From the NCBI GenBank assembly GCA_050247075.1, contig JBFWUW010000028.1, positions 15,664 through 79,663 on the forward strand: DNA of 64,000 bases, in the 5' to 3' direction. Source of the DNA: JBFWUW01 sp050247075. GTDB taxonomy: Bacteria; Planctomycetota; Planctomycetia; Pirellulales; JBFWUW01. Both the position numbers and the translations under genes were made by a program. Position 1 is the first letter of the stretch. The number at the start of each line of letters is the position of its first letter. The notes below the pieces were generated by a model. The model did no database searches. It had not been told where the DNA came from and worked only from the letters and a program-made list of their open reading frames with translations. Positions 28,324 through 36,793 of this stretch are shown here, one piece after another.

Positions 28324-29307
28324 CGCCTGGTCGGGGACATTGAGCGATTCGGAAAAGTGGTATTTGTAGAGGTAGCCGTTGTACTCGCGGTCGAGCTGGC
28401 GGAATTCCTCGCACAAGGCCCGATAGAAGCTGCCTCCCTCCCGGCTGATGTGGCCCAACAGTTCGCGGAGCTTGCCCCACTTGCGGACGCCGCGATCCTC
28501 GCAGACGCGGATAAACACCAGCCGGTCGATCAGCCGCTGCACGGCCTCGGTAAGGCGCGCGGCGCCATGCGGCGTATCGGCCTCGGGGAACTCGCCCTTG
28601 TTCTCCTCGTAAATAGCGCGGGCAAAGTGCTGGCGGTACTTTTCCAGGTAGCCCAAGAACTCGCGATCGACCGGTTCGTCGCCACGCAGGTCAATCAACA
28701 TACGGTCCACTGCGCGCACGCGGCGGCCGGCGGGAACCTTGCGTATTTTTGCCCGCAAGCGCTCCAGGGAGCCATCGGCCACGGCATCGCGGCCAAACGT
28801 GGCCAGGAGTTCATCCCATTTGGCGGGATAGTCCGGGAAGTTAAGGCAAAAGTCGGCCACGCGGCCGGGATCGTGCAGGCTGGGTTTGAGGGTGGTGTCG
28901 TAGAGGCGAAATTGGTCGAAATTGGTCAACACGGCAAAGGGCATGGCCGCGCTCCAGGCGTACCGCTTGGCCTGGAAAATGGCGTTCTTGTCTTTGTCCA
29001 GATCGACCGCTGGTTTTTTGGCTTCGACGATGAACCGCGGGAAAGCATGCACGCGAAACAGGTAGTCTGGCTCGCGCGAGCGGAGTCCGTCGTCCTCGGC
29101 GGAGTCCATGGACGGTTCGATGAGGACTTCCACATCTTGTGGCGCGGCCTGCGCCTGGTTGCCGACATCCCAGCCGAGCAATTCCCAAAAGGGGTCGATG
29201 TAATGCAATCGCGCCTGGGATTCCTTGTAGTCGGGTGCCTTGAGCGCCTGGCTGTGGCTGGCAAACCCCTGCACAAGCGACTTGATGGTTGTCTGCGGCC
29301 GCGGCAT
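28267..29307 (-). pseudogene. Truncated type IIG restriction-modification gene (nuclease part only)
   Basis: The 346-residue product resembles the N-terminal third of type IIG or Eco57I-like restriction enzymes. It has HYIDPFWELLGWDV, a nuclease core REPDYLFRVHAFPRFIVEAKKP in two parts (PDY and VEAKK form PD-(D/E)XK), and helical segments ending at YNGYLYKYHFSESL. The methyltransferase and recognition domains that should follow are absent. The last 20 or so residues (ending VAVAACSRT) are encoded by the family E repeat at 28191-28323. The gene was therefore cut by a repeat-associated deletion or insertion and is probably non-functional. Confidence 0.8.
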
Positions 29308-29416
29308 CCCAGACCCCGTTGATGGTGCGATGGACGAAGGGCCGGATTATCGACATCCGGCACCTCGTTCGTCAACTTTACCGTCAACGGCACCGCCGCC
29401 AACCACTTCGGTAGCC

Positions 29417-29475
29417 GAGCAACCGTGACTGGCGTGGAATGCCGACACCGTTTCAAGCCGGCACGGCGGGAGCCG
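29417..29475. repeat. Repeat family D copy
   Basis: The copy contains GCGTGGAATGCCGACACCGT and TTTCAAGCCGGCACGGCGGG, matching 28131-28190. It overlaps the last codons of the glycosyltransferase gene, whose tail (ARSRTAPAVPA) is encoded by it. Confidence 0.8.
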
Positions 29476-30799
29476 TGCGGCTACGGGCGGCCAGTGCAAT
29501 TCCCATCCAGACGAATGTTAGCGGTTCGACCGGGATGCGAAAGCGGGCTGAGACGATGGTCAGCGTGTGAAACAGGGCTACCGCGCAGAAGATGCCTACG
29601 CCGGGCCATAAGGCCCGCCAGTGGCGGCCCGCCAGGCAGAGGCCGATTAGCGACAGGCACAGCCAGGCCAGCGTCGCCGCGCGGTACAGCGGGTGGGCCG
29701 CCTTGGGATTGGTTTCGTCCCACGTTAAGAAGTATCGCAGCCGCTGGGCGCAGAGCCGGGCGTAATCTCCAGGGTTTTCGCGGATGAAGCGTTTGGCCTG
29801 TTGGCCCAACAGGCGCGAGCGGGCGGGTTCGCTCAGGCCGGCGAACTCCCGGTAGCCGCCAGGGACCAGCAGCAAATCGTCGATATAGATTGTCTCATGG
29901 CGGGCGTTCCACAGCGCCGCGTTGACTCCCCGCAGTGAGCCGTCGTGGTCGGCCAACAGTGTGGCGGCGGCTGGCTTGGGAATTTTGTCGGTCCCCCAAC
30001 TCTGGGCGTTGTTGCCTTGCCACAGCGCGTAGCCGAAGCTCGATTTAACGAACACAAACTCGCCATGCACGCGGGCATTCCGCCACAGCCACGGCGCGAC
30101 GACCAGCGCCGACACCGCCGCGAACAGGGCCGGCCCGCGCAAGGCCATCAGCCAGCCTCGATAGAAACCGCGCCCGTCCGTGGAATCGGGCCGCGGGTCT
30201 GCACGCGGGAACATCGACCAGGCCAGTATGGGCAAGGCTAGGGCCAGGATCGGTTCGACCAACAACAGCAGCCCGCCTAACAGGCCGGCCAGTAGCGCAC
30301 GATGGCGCAGGTTGCTGGCCGCCACGGCCGCGGTGAGCGTGAGCAGCAGCGCCGCCCAGACGGCCACTTGAATATGCGTCACCATGTAGATGTGCGTGGG
30401 GTAGAGGGCCGCGCACCATCCGGCCAGCCAGCCGACGAGGGGACGCAACGGCAGTAGCGACCAGCCCAGCCAGGCCACGGCCAGCGCCAGGCCCGCCCCC
30501 GCCAGGCATTGCAACAGTTGCATGGCCAGCAACGCGGCGGGCGACTCCACGCCCCACACGCGATACAAGCCCGCCAGCAGCAGCGGATAAAGGGGTGCCT
30601 GTTGCGAAGTCGGTCCCTCGTGCCCCAGATAGGTCACGGTGAATCCGCGCCCTTGCACCAGGTTGCGGGCGATCTCGCCATGTTCATAGCTGAAGGGTTT
30701 GGCTCCCCCTTGGTGCAGCGCCAGCACCAGCCCCACCCGCACGGCCAAAGCGGCGGCCAGCAGCAGCACGACACCCAGGATGGCCCGTTTTTGTACCAT
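29453..30799 (-). CDS. GT39/ArnT-like membrane glycosyltransferase
   Basis: This 448-residue integral membrane protein has about ten hydrophobic segments, beginning with AILGVVLLLAAALAVRVGLV. The first outer loop contains YEHGEIARNLVQGRGF and TSQQAPLYPLLLAGL. Both resemble the acidic loop and QAPLYP-type motif of dolichyl-phosphate-sugar or ArnT transferases. These enzymes move sugars from a lipid carrier onto proteins or lipids at the outer face of the membrane. The last residues are repeat-encoded. The ATG at 30799 begins MVQKRAIL. Substrate is unknown. Confidence 0.75.
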   Translation of the reverse strand: MVQKRAILGVVLLLAAALAVRVGLVLALHQGGAKPFSYEHGEIARNLVQGRGFTVTYLGHEGPTSQQAPLYPLLLAGLYRVWGVESPAALLAMQLLQCLAGAGLALAVAWLGWSLLPLRPLVGWLAGWCAALYPTHIYMVTHIQVAVWAALLLTLTAAVAASNLRHRALLAGLLGGLLLLVEPILALALPILAWSMFPRADPRPDSTDGRGFYRGWLMALRGPALFAAVSALVVAPWLWRNARVHGEFVFVKSSFGYALWQGNNAQSWGTDKIPKPAAATLLADHDGSLRGVNAALWNARHETIYIDDLLLVPGGYREFAGLSEPARSRLLGQQAKRFIRENPGDYARLCAQRLRYFLTWDETNPKAAHPLYRAATLAWLCLSLIGLCLAGRHWRALWPGVGIFCAVALFHTLTIVSARFRIPVEPLTFVWMGIALAARSRTAPAVPA

Positions 30800-31166
30800 G
30801 CGGGCGATTGTATCGCCCCCAGGCCGGATGGAGCGATAGCGATTAGCGTGCTAGCAACCGGGGGTTTGGACAACGGCGAATTGGACAAGGATGATCCAGC
30901 CGAGCGTGGCGAATGGCCAGAGCGGAGTTGATGTTACAACCGGGCTGCCCTGGGGCGGCGTCCATCGGCGCTTTTGGTTGGAATGCAACTCCGCTGGGGC
31001 TTCCCGGTGGTCAGCCGCCAGCCACCCTTTGCCCCAGGCAGCAATTGCCCCAGACAGTCGGTCGGGCCGGCCTCATCCTTGACCCGCGGCGCGCTGGGCG
31101 AATATCCTGAACTGGTGGCTTGTGCCATGTTTTTTTGGGCCTCGTTCCTCTGGCTAAGCCAAATCC
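30800..31166. other. Divergent 367-bp gap
   Basis: It separates the minus-strand glycosyltransferase from the plus-strand DUF1549/DUF1553 gene and must hold both promoters. I see no repeat, strong hairpin or small gene in it. Confidence 0.5.
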
Positions 31167-34100
31167 ATGCTTATTTTTACGATGTTCCGCCGTGCTTTGA
31201 TCGCCGCTTCCGTGCTGGCCATGTTTGTCGGCGGTGTGGCCAAGGGGGCCGAGGAACCGCTCGATCCCGACCATGCCGCGAAGATGGCCCGCGGCACCGA
31301 CATTTTCAAGCGGCATGTGCGAGCGGTACTGATCGAGCAGTGCCTGGCTTGCCACGGCGGCGACAAGACCGAGGGCCGCCTCGATCTGACCACCCGCGAG
31401 TTGCTGTTGAAAGGGGGTGCCAAGGGGGCGGGTATCAAGCCGGGCCAGCCCCAGGCCAGCTTGCTCTATAAGGTGGTCTCGCACCAGGGCGAGCCGGCCA
31501 TGCCGTATGGCGAGGACAAATTGCCGGAGGAAACGCTGGCGCATTTCGCCCAGTGGATTGAATGCGGCGCGCCTTACGATGCACCTTTGCTGGGTGAGGA
31601 CGAACTCTCTGCTTGGACCCGGCAGCAAGTTCCGGACGAAGCCCGCCAGTTTTGGGCCTTTCAACCTTTGGCTGCACCCGCCGTGCCGGAGGTGGCGGAC
31701 GCAGGCTGGTGCCGTTCGCCCATCGACCGGTTTGTGCGGCACAAGCAGGAGCAAGCCGGCATTTCGCCTAATCCGTCCGCCGACAAGCGGACGTTGCTGC
31801 GGCGGGCCAGTTTCGATTTGATCGGCTTGCCCCCCACGCCCCAGGAGTTGGCCGAGTTTTTGCAAGACACCTCGGACGACGCTTATGAAAAGGCGCTCGA
31901 CCGTTTGCTGGACAGCCCCCGCTATGGAGAACGCTGGGCCAGGCATTGGCTGGACCTGGCGCGGTTTGCCGAGAGCCACGGGTTTGAGCACGACTACGAC
32001 CGGCCCACCGCTTACCACTATCGCGACTTTGTCATTGAGGCGTTGAATGCCGACTTGCCCTACGACACCTTCGTGAAGTGGCAGATTGCCGGCGATGAGT
32101 ACGCGCCGCGCGACAACCTGGCGTTGAAGGCGACCGGCTTTCTGGCGGCGGGCGTGCATAGCACGCAGATCACCGCCAACGAGGTCGAGCGGCACCGGTA
32201 CGACGAATTGGACGACATTTTGAACACGGTTGGCACGTCGATGTTGGGGCTGACCTTTGGCTGCGCGCGTTGCCACGACCACAAGTTCGACCCCATTCCC
32301 GCGGCCGACTACTACCGCATGTTGTCGGCCTTCACCACCACGGTCCGCACGGAAGTTGACTTGGATGTAGACCCTGCCGGCTATCAAGCGGCCCTGGCCG
32401 CGTTCCAGGCGGAACACGCGCCGTTTGCCGCGGCACTGCAAAAATTTGAACGGGACGAACTTCCCGGCCGCTTTGCCGCGTGGGAAGCGGCGGGCAACAC
32501 GGCCGGTGACAAGTATCCTTGGACCGTGCTGGAATTTGAAAGCGCCAAGTCGCAAGGAGGGGCCACGCTGACCTTGCAAGACGATGGCTCTCTGTTGGCT
32601 AGCGGTACCAGTCCCGCCAACGATATTTACACGTTCGTGGCCAAAGTACCGCCGGGGGGCATCCGCGCGATCCGGCTGGAGGCTCTCAGCGATCCGTCGT
32701 TCGTCAAAGGGGGACCGGGCCGGGCCGACAACGGCAACTTCGCCCTGACGGAGTTTTCGCTGACGGCCGCACCCGCCGACGCCGCCGACCAGGCCATGCC
32801 GGTCAAACTGCAAAACGCGCGGGCCACGTTTGAGCAGGCCGGGCTGCCGGTGGCTTCGGCCATTGACGGCAAGGGAAGTCCCGGCTGGGCGGTCGATCCG
32901 GAGTTTGGCAAGAGCCACGCCGCCGCGTTCGACGTGGCGGGCGAGGCCGGTTATCCCTCCGGCACGATCTTGACGTTTACGCTGCGGTTCAACAACAACA
33001 CCAAGCACAGCATCGGCCGCCCGCGGCTTTCCATCACCACCCAGGCAGATGCTGTCGATCTGCTGGCGCCAGGCATGCCGCAAAAAATCGCCGATTTTCT
33101 GGGCAAACCGGCCGGCCAGCGGACCAACGCCGAGACCGCCCAACTGGCCGCCTGGTATCGCACGCTCGATCCGCAATGGCAGGCGCTCAACAAGCAGGTT
33201 GAAGAACACTTGCTGACGGCACCCAAGCCCAACCTGGTCAAGGCACTCATTTCCAGCGAGGGCCTGCCGCCGTTGCGGCTGCATTCGCAAGGGGCCGACT
33301 TTTTCAACGATACGTTCTTTCTGCGCCGCGGCGATCCGAACCAAAAACAAGGCATTGCCGCGCCCGGTTTCTTGCAAGTGCTGATGCCCGCCGCCGACGC
33401 TCAAGCAAGCTGGCAACAGCCGCCGCCCGATGGCTGGCGTACTTCGTACCGCCGCCGGGCCATGGCCGAATGGCTGACCGATGTCGACAACGGGGCCGGC
33501 GCACTGCTGGCCCGCGTGATGGCCAACCGGCTGTGGCAGCATCATCTGGGGCGGGGCATTGTGGCTACGCCCAGCGATTTTGGCACCCGCGGAGAGCGCC
33601 CCACCCACCCCGAACTGCTCGATTGGCTGGCGGGCGAATTGATCCGCCAAGATTGGAAACTCAAACCGCTGCATAAGCAAATTATGTCCAGCGCCGCCTA
33701 TCGGCAGAGCGCCCAACACGACGAGGCCCGGCTGGCCGCCGACGGCGATAACAAACTAATCTGGCGGCAAACGAGGCGGCGGCTAGAGGCCGAAGTCGTC
33801 CGCGATGCCTTGCTGGCGGTCGGCGGGCAGTTAGACACCACCATGTACGGACCCGGCACGTTGGATGGCGGCAGCCGGCGGCGGAGCATCTACTTCACCG
33901 TCAAACGGAGCCAGATCATGCCGATGCTGCAAGTCTTCGATGCGCCCGATGCGCTGTCCGGCGTGGGGGAGCGTCCCACGACGACCATCGCGCCGCAGGC
34001 GTTGTATCTGCTCAACAATCCCCAGGCCCGCGCCGCCGCCAAGGGGCTGGCCGAGCGGGTAGCCACGGTCGATGGCAACCCCAGCACGTTGGAGCAGGCC

Positions 34101-34289
34101 GTGTCGCAAGCCTATCAGATCACCCTGGCGCGGCTGCCGACCGCCGAGGAACTTGCGGAGGACGTGGCCTTCGTGCGGGCGCAAGGGGCCAGCTACACCT
34201 CGGCCGACCCCGCCAGCCAGCAGTTGGCGGCCCTGGCCGACTTCTGCCAGGTGCTGCTGTGCTTGAACGAGTTTGTGTACGTGGAATAA
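31167..34289 (+). CDS. Planctomycete cytochrome-type protein (PSCyt1, DUF1549, DUF1553)
   Basis: This 1040-residue secreted protein has a signal peptide (LIAASVLAMFVGGVAKGA). A heme-type CLACH motif lies at residues 59-63 in a PSCyt1 domain. A DUF1549 domain contains YGERWARHWLDLARF and GCARCHDHKFDPI (about 365), and the C-terminal DUF1553 domain contains MANRLWQHHLGRGIV and TTIAPQALYLLNN. A central region (about 430-620) looks like a carbohydrate-binding insert. Such proteins are hallmarks of Planctomycetes and usually pair with a DUF1501 protein, here at 35181. Their exact reaction is not established; a role in outer-space polysaccharide breakdown is often inferred. Confidence 0.93.
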   Translation: MLIFTMFRRALIAASVLAMFVGGVAKGAEEPLDPDHAAKMARGTDIFKRHVRAVLIEQCLACHGGDKTEGRLDLTTRELLLKGGAKGAGIKPGQPQASLLYKVVSHQGEPAMPYGEDKLPEETLAHFAQWIECGAPYDAPLLGEDELSAWTRQQVPDEARQFWAFQPLAAPAVPEVADAGWCRSPIDRFVRHKQEQAGISPNPSADKRTLLRRASFDLIGLPPTPQELAEFLQDTSDDAYEKALDRLLDSPRYGERWARHWLDLARFAESHGFEHDYDRPTAYHYRDFVIEALNADLPYDTFVKWQIAGDEYAPRDNLALKATGFLAAGVHSTQITANEVERHRYDELDDILNTVGTSMLGLTFGCARCHDHKFDPIPAADYYRMLSAFTTTVRTEVDLDVDPAGYQAALAAFQAEHAPFAAALQKFERDELPGRFAAWEAAGNTAGDKYPWTVLEFESAKSQGGATLTLQDDGSLLASGTSPANDIYTFVAKVPPGGIRAIRLEALSDPSFVKGGPGRADNGNFALTEFSLTAAPADAADQAMPVKLQNARATFEQAGLPVASAIDGKGSPGWAVDPEFGKSHAAAFDVAGEAGYPSGTILTFTLRFNNNTKHSIGRPRLSITTQADAVDLLAPGMPQKIADFLGKPAGQRTNAETAQLAAWYRTLDPQWQALNKQVEEHLLTAPKPNLVKALISSEGLPPLRLHSQGADFFNDTFFLRRGDPNQKQGIAAPGFLQVLMPAADAQASWQQPPPDGWRTSYRRRAMAEWLTDVDNGAGALLARVMANRLWQHHLGRGIVATPSDFGTRGERPTHPELLDWLAGELIRQDWKLKPLHKQIMSSAAYRQSAQHDEARLAADGDNKLIWRQTRRRLEAEVVRDALLAVGGQLDTTMYGPGTLDGGSRRRSIYFTVKRSQIMPMLQVFDAPDALSGVGERPTTTIAPQALYLLNNPQARAAAKGLAERVATVDGNPSTLEQAVSQAYQITLARLPTAEELAEDVAFVRAQGASYTSADPASQQLAALADFCQVLLCLNEFVYVE

Positions 34290-34334
34290 TTGACGGGCGG
34301 GTTTTCGCGGTTTCCGCCGCGCGGAGCGAATGAT

Positions 34335-35117
34335 ATGCGATGTCCCTTTCCGGGTATGGATCCTTACATCGAGCGGGCCGAGATTTGGCCCGACTTTCAC
34401 GACCGATTGGTCACGTACATTTCCGGCCAATTGCAGCCGATGCTTCGTCCGCGTTATGCGGCCATCATTGAAGAGCGGCAATATGTACTGGAATCCGAGG
34501 GCCCAATCCGTGCCGACGTGGGATTGCATCGCCGTTCGAGAGTTGAGAAACCGACAGGCCGCCTGGCGGTAGTCGAACCCGACGTGCCGCTGGTATTCGA
34601 TCTCTTTTGTGACGAAGTGGTGGAGCCGTACTTGCGGATCATCGAACTGGCCGCTGAGAGCCGCTGCGTAACGGCCATAGAGATAGTCAGCCCGAACAAC
34701 ACAGCGGAGGGGCCTGGGCGAGTAAGCTACCTGGAATGCAGGGAACGTCATTGGCGAGAAGGTGTCAACTTGGTGGAAATTGGTCTCCTACGCCAAGGCC
34801 CAACCACCATGCGCGTGCCACCCGTAAACCTAACAACCTTGGTCGATTGGCGCTTACTCGTAGTGGTCCATCGAGTCTTTCCCACTCGACGGGAGGTTTA
34901 CTCGATCCCATTGACGAAGAGACTGCCGCGCGTCGCCGTTCCGCTATTGTCCGGTGAACCTGACGTGGTTCTCGACTTGCAAGCCGCATTCGAACGCTGC
35001 TGGAATTCTGGCCCCTATCCCGAATTGCTGCGCTACGACCAGCCTCCGCCAGCCGACTTAACGGCCGAGGAACAGCGCTGGTGCGCGGAGACACTGCGCG
35101 GCGCGAAGCTGATTTGA
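34335..35117 (+). CDS. DUF4058 family protein
   Basis: This 260-residue protein has the DUF4058 start, MRCPFPGMDPYIE followed by WPDFHDRL, and the later core TAIEIVSPNNT. The ATG at 34335 was chosen over an in-frame start at 34290 because homologues, as I recall them, begin at CPFPGMDPY. The function is unknown; the acidic EIVSP core hints at a nuclease-like fold, but this is inference. It sits between the DUF1549/DUF1553 and DUF1501 genes, which normally adjoin, and so may be a later insertion. A second member lies at 43004. Confidence 0.8.
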   Translation: MRCPFPGMDPYIERAEIWPDFHDRLVTYISGQLQPMLRPRYAAIIEERQYVLESEGPIRADVGLHRRSRVEKPTGRLAVVEPDVPLVFDLFCDEVVEPYLRIIELAAESRCVTAIEIVSPNNTAEGPGRVSYLECRERHWREGVNLVEIGLLRQGPTTMRVPPVNLTTLVDWRLLVVVHRVFPTRREVYSIPLTKRLPRVAVPLLSGEPDVVLDLQAAFERCWNSGPYPELLRYDQPPPADLTAEEQRWCAETLRGAKLI

Positions 35118-35180
35118 TCGTCACGCTGCAATAACGCCATTCGCATTCTCAATCCTTCCCACGAACAACCCGCAAACCCC

Positions 35181-36650
35181 ATGACTCCTCTCTTTGCCGA
35201 TCCCGCTGCGTTTGCCTCGCGGCGCGACTTTCTTCGCCGGACCGGCGGCGGCTGCGGAATGCTGGCCCTGGCCGGGTTGTTGCAGCGGCAAGGGGTGTTG
35301 TCGCCCGCGCCGGCTGGCGCGGCCGAGCTGCCGGCCAATCCCTTGGCGGCGCATGCCGGCCATTTTCCGGCCAAGGCCAAAAACATCATTTGGCTGTTCA
35401 TGAATGGCGGCCAAAGCCATGTCGATACCTGGGACTACAAGCCCGAACTGGAAAAGCGCGACGGGCAAGAGCTGGCCGGCTTCGACAAGTTCACCGGCTT
35501 CTTCGCCGACTCGGTCGGCCCGTTGATGAAGTCCCCCTTCAAGTTTGCCCAGCATGGCCAGTCGGGCACGTGGGTCTCGGAGATCTTTCCGAACCTGGCC
35601 CGGCACGTCGATAAAATGGCCTTTCTGCATTCCTGCTGGACCGACTCCAACAACCACTCGCCCGCCCTGTTCAAGATCAACACCGGCAACACGCGGATGG
35701 GCAACCCTTGCCTGGGTGCCTGGGTGACGTACGGCCTCGGTTCCGAAAGCCAGAACCTGCCGTCGTTTGTGGTGATGTACGACACGCTGGGCCGCGGCAT
35801 TCCCAAGGGGCATTCGCAAAATTGGGGGGCTGGTTTTCTGCCGGGCATTTTTCAGGGGACGGCCCTCAAGCCGCAAGGCGCGCCGATCGACGACCTGCAG
35901 CGCCCGCCCGACCTGACCGACGCCCAGCAGCGCCAGCAGCTAGACCTGTTGGCCCGGCTCAATCGCCGCCAGTTGGAACAGACCGCCATCGAACCGGAAC
36001 TGGCCGCCCGCATCGAATCGTTCGAGCTGGCCTACCGCATGCAAATGGCCGCGCCGGAGGCGATCGACGTGGAACAAGAAACGGCCGCCACCCAAAGCTT
36101 GTACGGGCTGGACAACCCCAAGGCCACGCACTTTGCCCGGCAATGCCTGATTGCCCGGCGGATGGTGGAGCGGGGCGTGCGCTGCGTGCAGATTTACAGC
36201 GGCGGCATGGACAACCAGCTTAGCTGGGACGGCCACAACGACATCCGCGGCAACCACGCCGGCTTTGCCGCCGAGACCGACCAGCCCATCGCCGCCCTGT
36301 TGGAAGACCTGGCCCAACGCGGGCTGTTGGACTCTACCTTGGTCATCTGCGGCGGCGAATTTGGCCGGCTGCCGGTGGCCCAAAAAAGCGCCACCCCCGG
36401 CCGCGACCACAACCCGCACGCCATGACCTACTGGCTGGCGGGTGGCGGCAGCAAGCCCGGCACGCACCACGGCGAGACCGACGAGGTCGGCTTCAAGGCC
36501 GTGGTCGATCGGGTGAGCGTCCACGACCTGCACGCCACGATCTTGCACCTTTTGGGCCTGGACCACACCCGCCTCACCTTCCGCTACAACGGCCGCGACT
36601 TTAGGTTGACGGACGTGGAAGGAACGGTGGTGCAAGGGGTGCTGGGGTAG
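35181..36650 (+). CDS. DUF1501 protein with Tat signal
   Basis: This 489-residue protein has a twin-arginine signal (SRRDFLRRTGGGCGMLALAG). The DUF1501 core follows, with FMNGGQSHVDTWDYKP, KFAQHGQSGTWVSE, and the metal-site-like GGEFGRLPVAQ and GRDHNPHAMTYW. It belongs to the alkaline phosphatase/sulfatase superfamily by family knowledge, but the substrate is unknown. It is the usual partner of the DUF1549/DUF1553 gene upstream and is probably exported folded with it. The ATG at 35181 leaves a normal Tat n-region. Confidence 0.92.
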   Translation: MTPLFADPAAFASRRDFLRRTGGGCGMLALAGLLQRQGVLSPAPAGAAELPANPLAAHAGHFPAKAKNIIWLFMNGGQSHVDTWDYKPELEKRDGQELAGFDKFTGFFADSVGPLMKSPFKFAQHGQSGTWVSEIFPNLARHVDKMAFLHSCWTDSNNHSPALFKINTGNTRMGNPCLGAWVTYGLGSESQNLPSFVVMYDTLGRGIPKGHSQNWGAGFLPGIFQGTALKPQGAPIDDLQRPPDLTDAQQRQQLDLLARLNRRQLEQTAIEPELAARIESFELAYRMQMAAPEAIDVEQETAATQSLYGLDNPKATHFARQCLIARRMVERGVRCVQIYSGGMDNQLSWDGHNDIRGNHAGFAAETDQPIAALLEDLAQRGLLDSTLVICGGEFGRLPVAQKSATPGRDHNPHAMTYWLAGGGSKPGTHHGETDEVGFKAVVDRVSVHDLHATILHLLGLDHTRLTFRYNGRDFRLTDVEGTVVQGVLG

Positions 36651-36793
36651 AGAGGGGGGGAATGCGGAAGACCCAGATTGTTCAAATGGCTTCCGCCGTG
36701 CCCTTCCGTTGCCCCTGGCGGTGCCCGCTCACTCTGTTTGCCATCTTCGGCTACAATCGGCACCAATCATTCCACCCAAACCGGGGCCGTGCC

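Noticed and set aside
31011..33719. Long minus-strand open frame of about 900 codons
   Set aside because: It lies antisense to the DUF1549/DUF1553 gene, has no recognisable domain, and arises from high GC at third positions.
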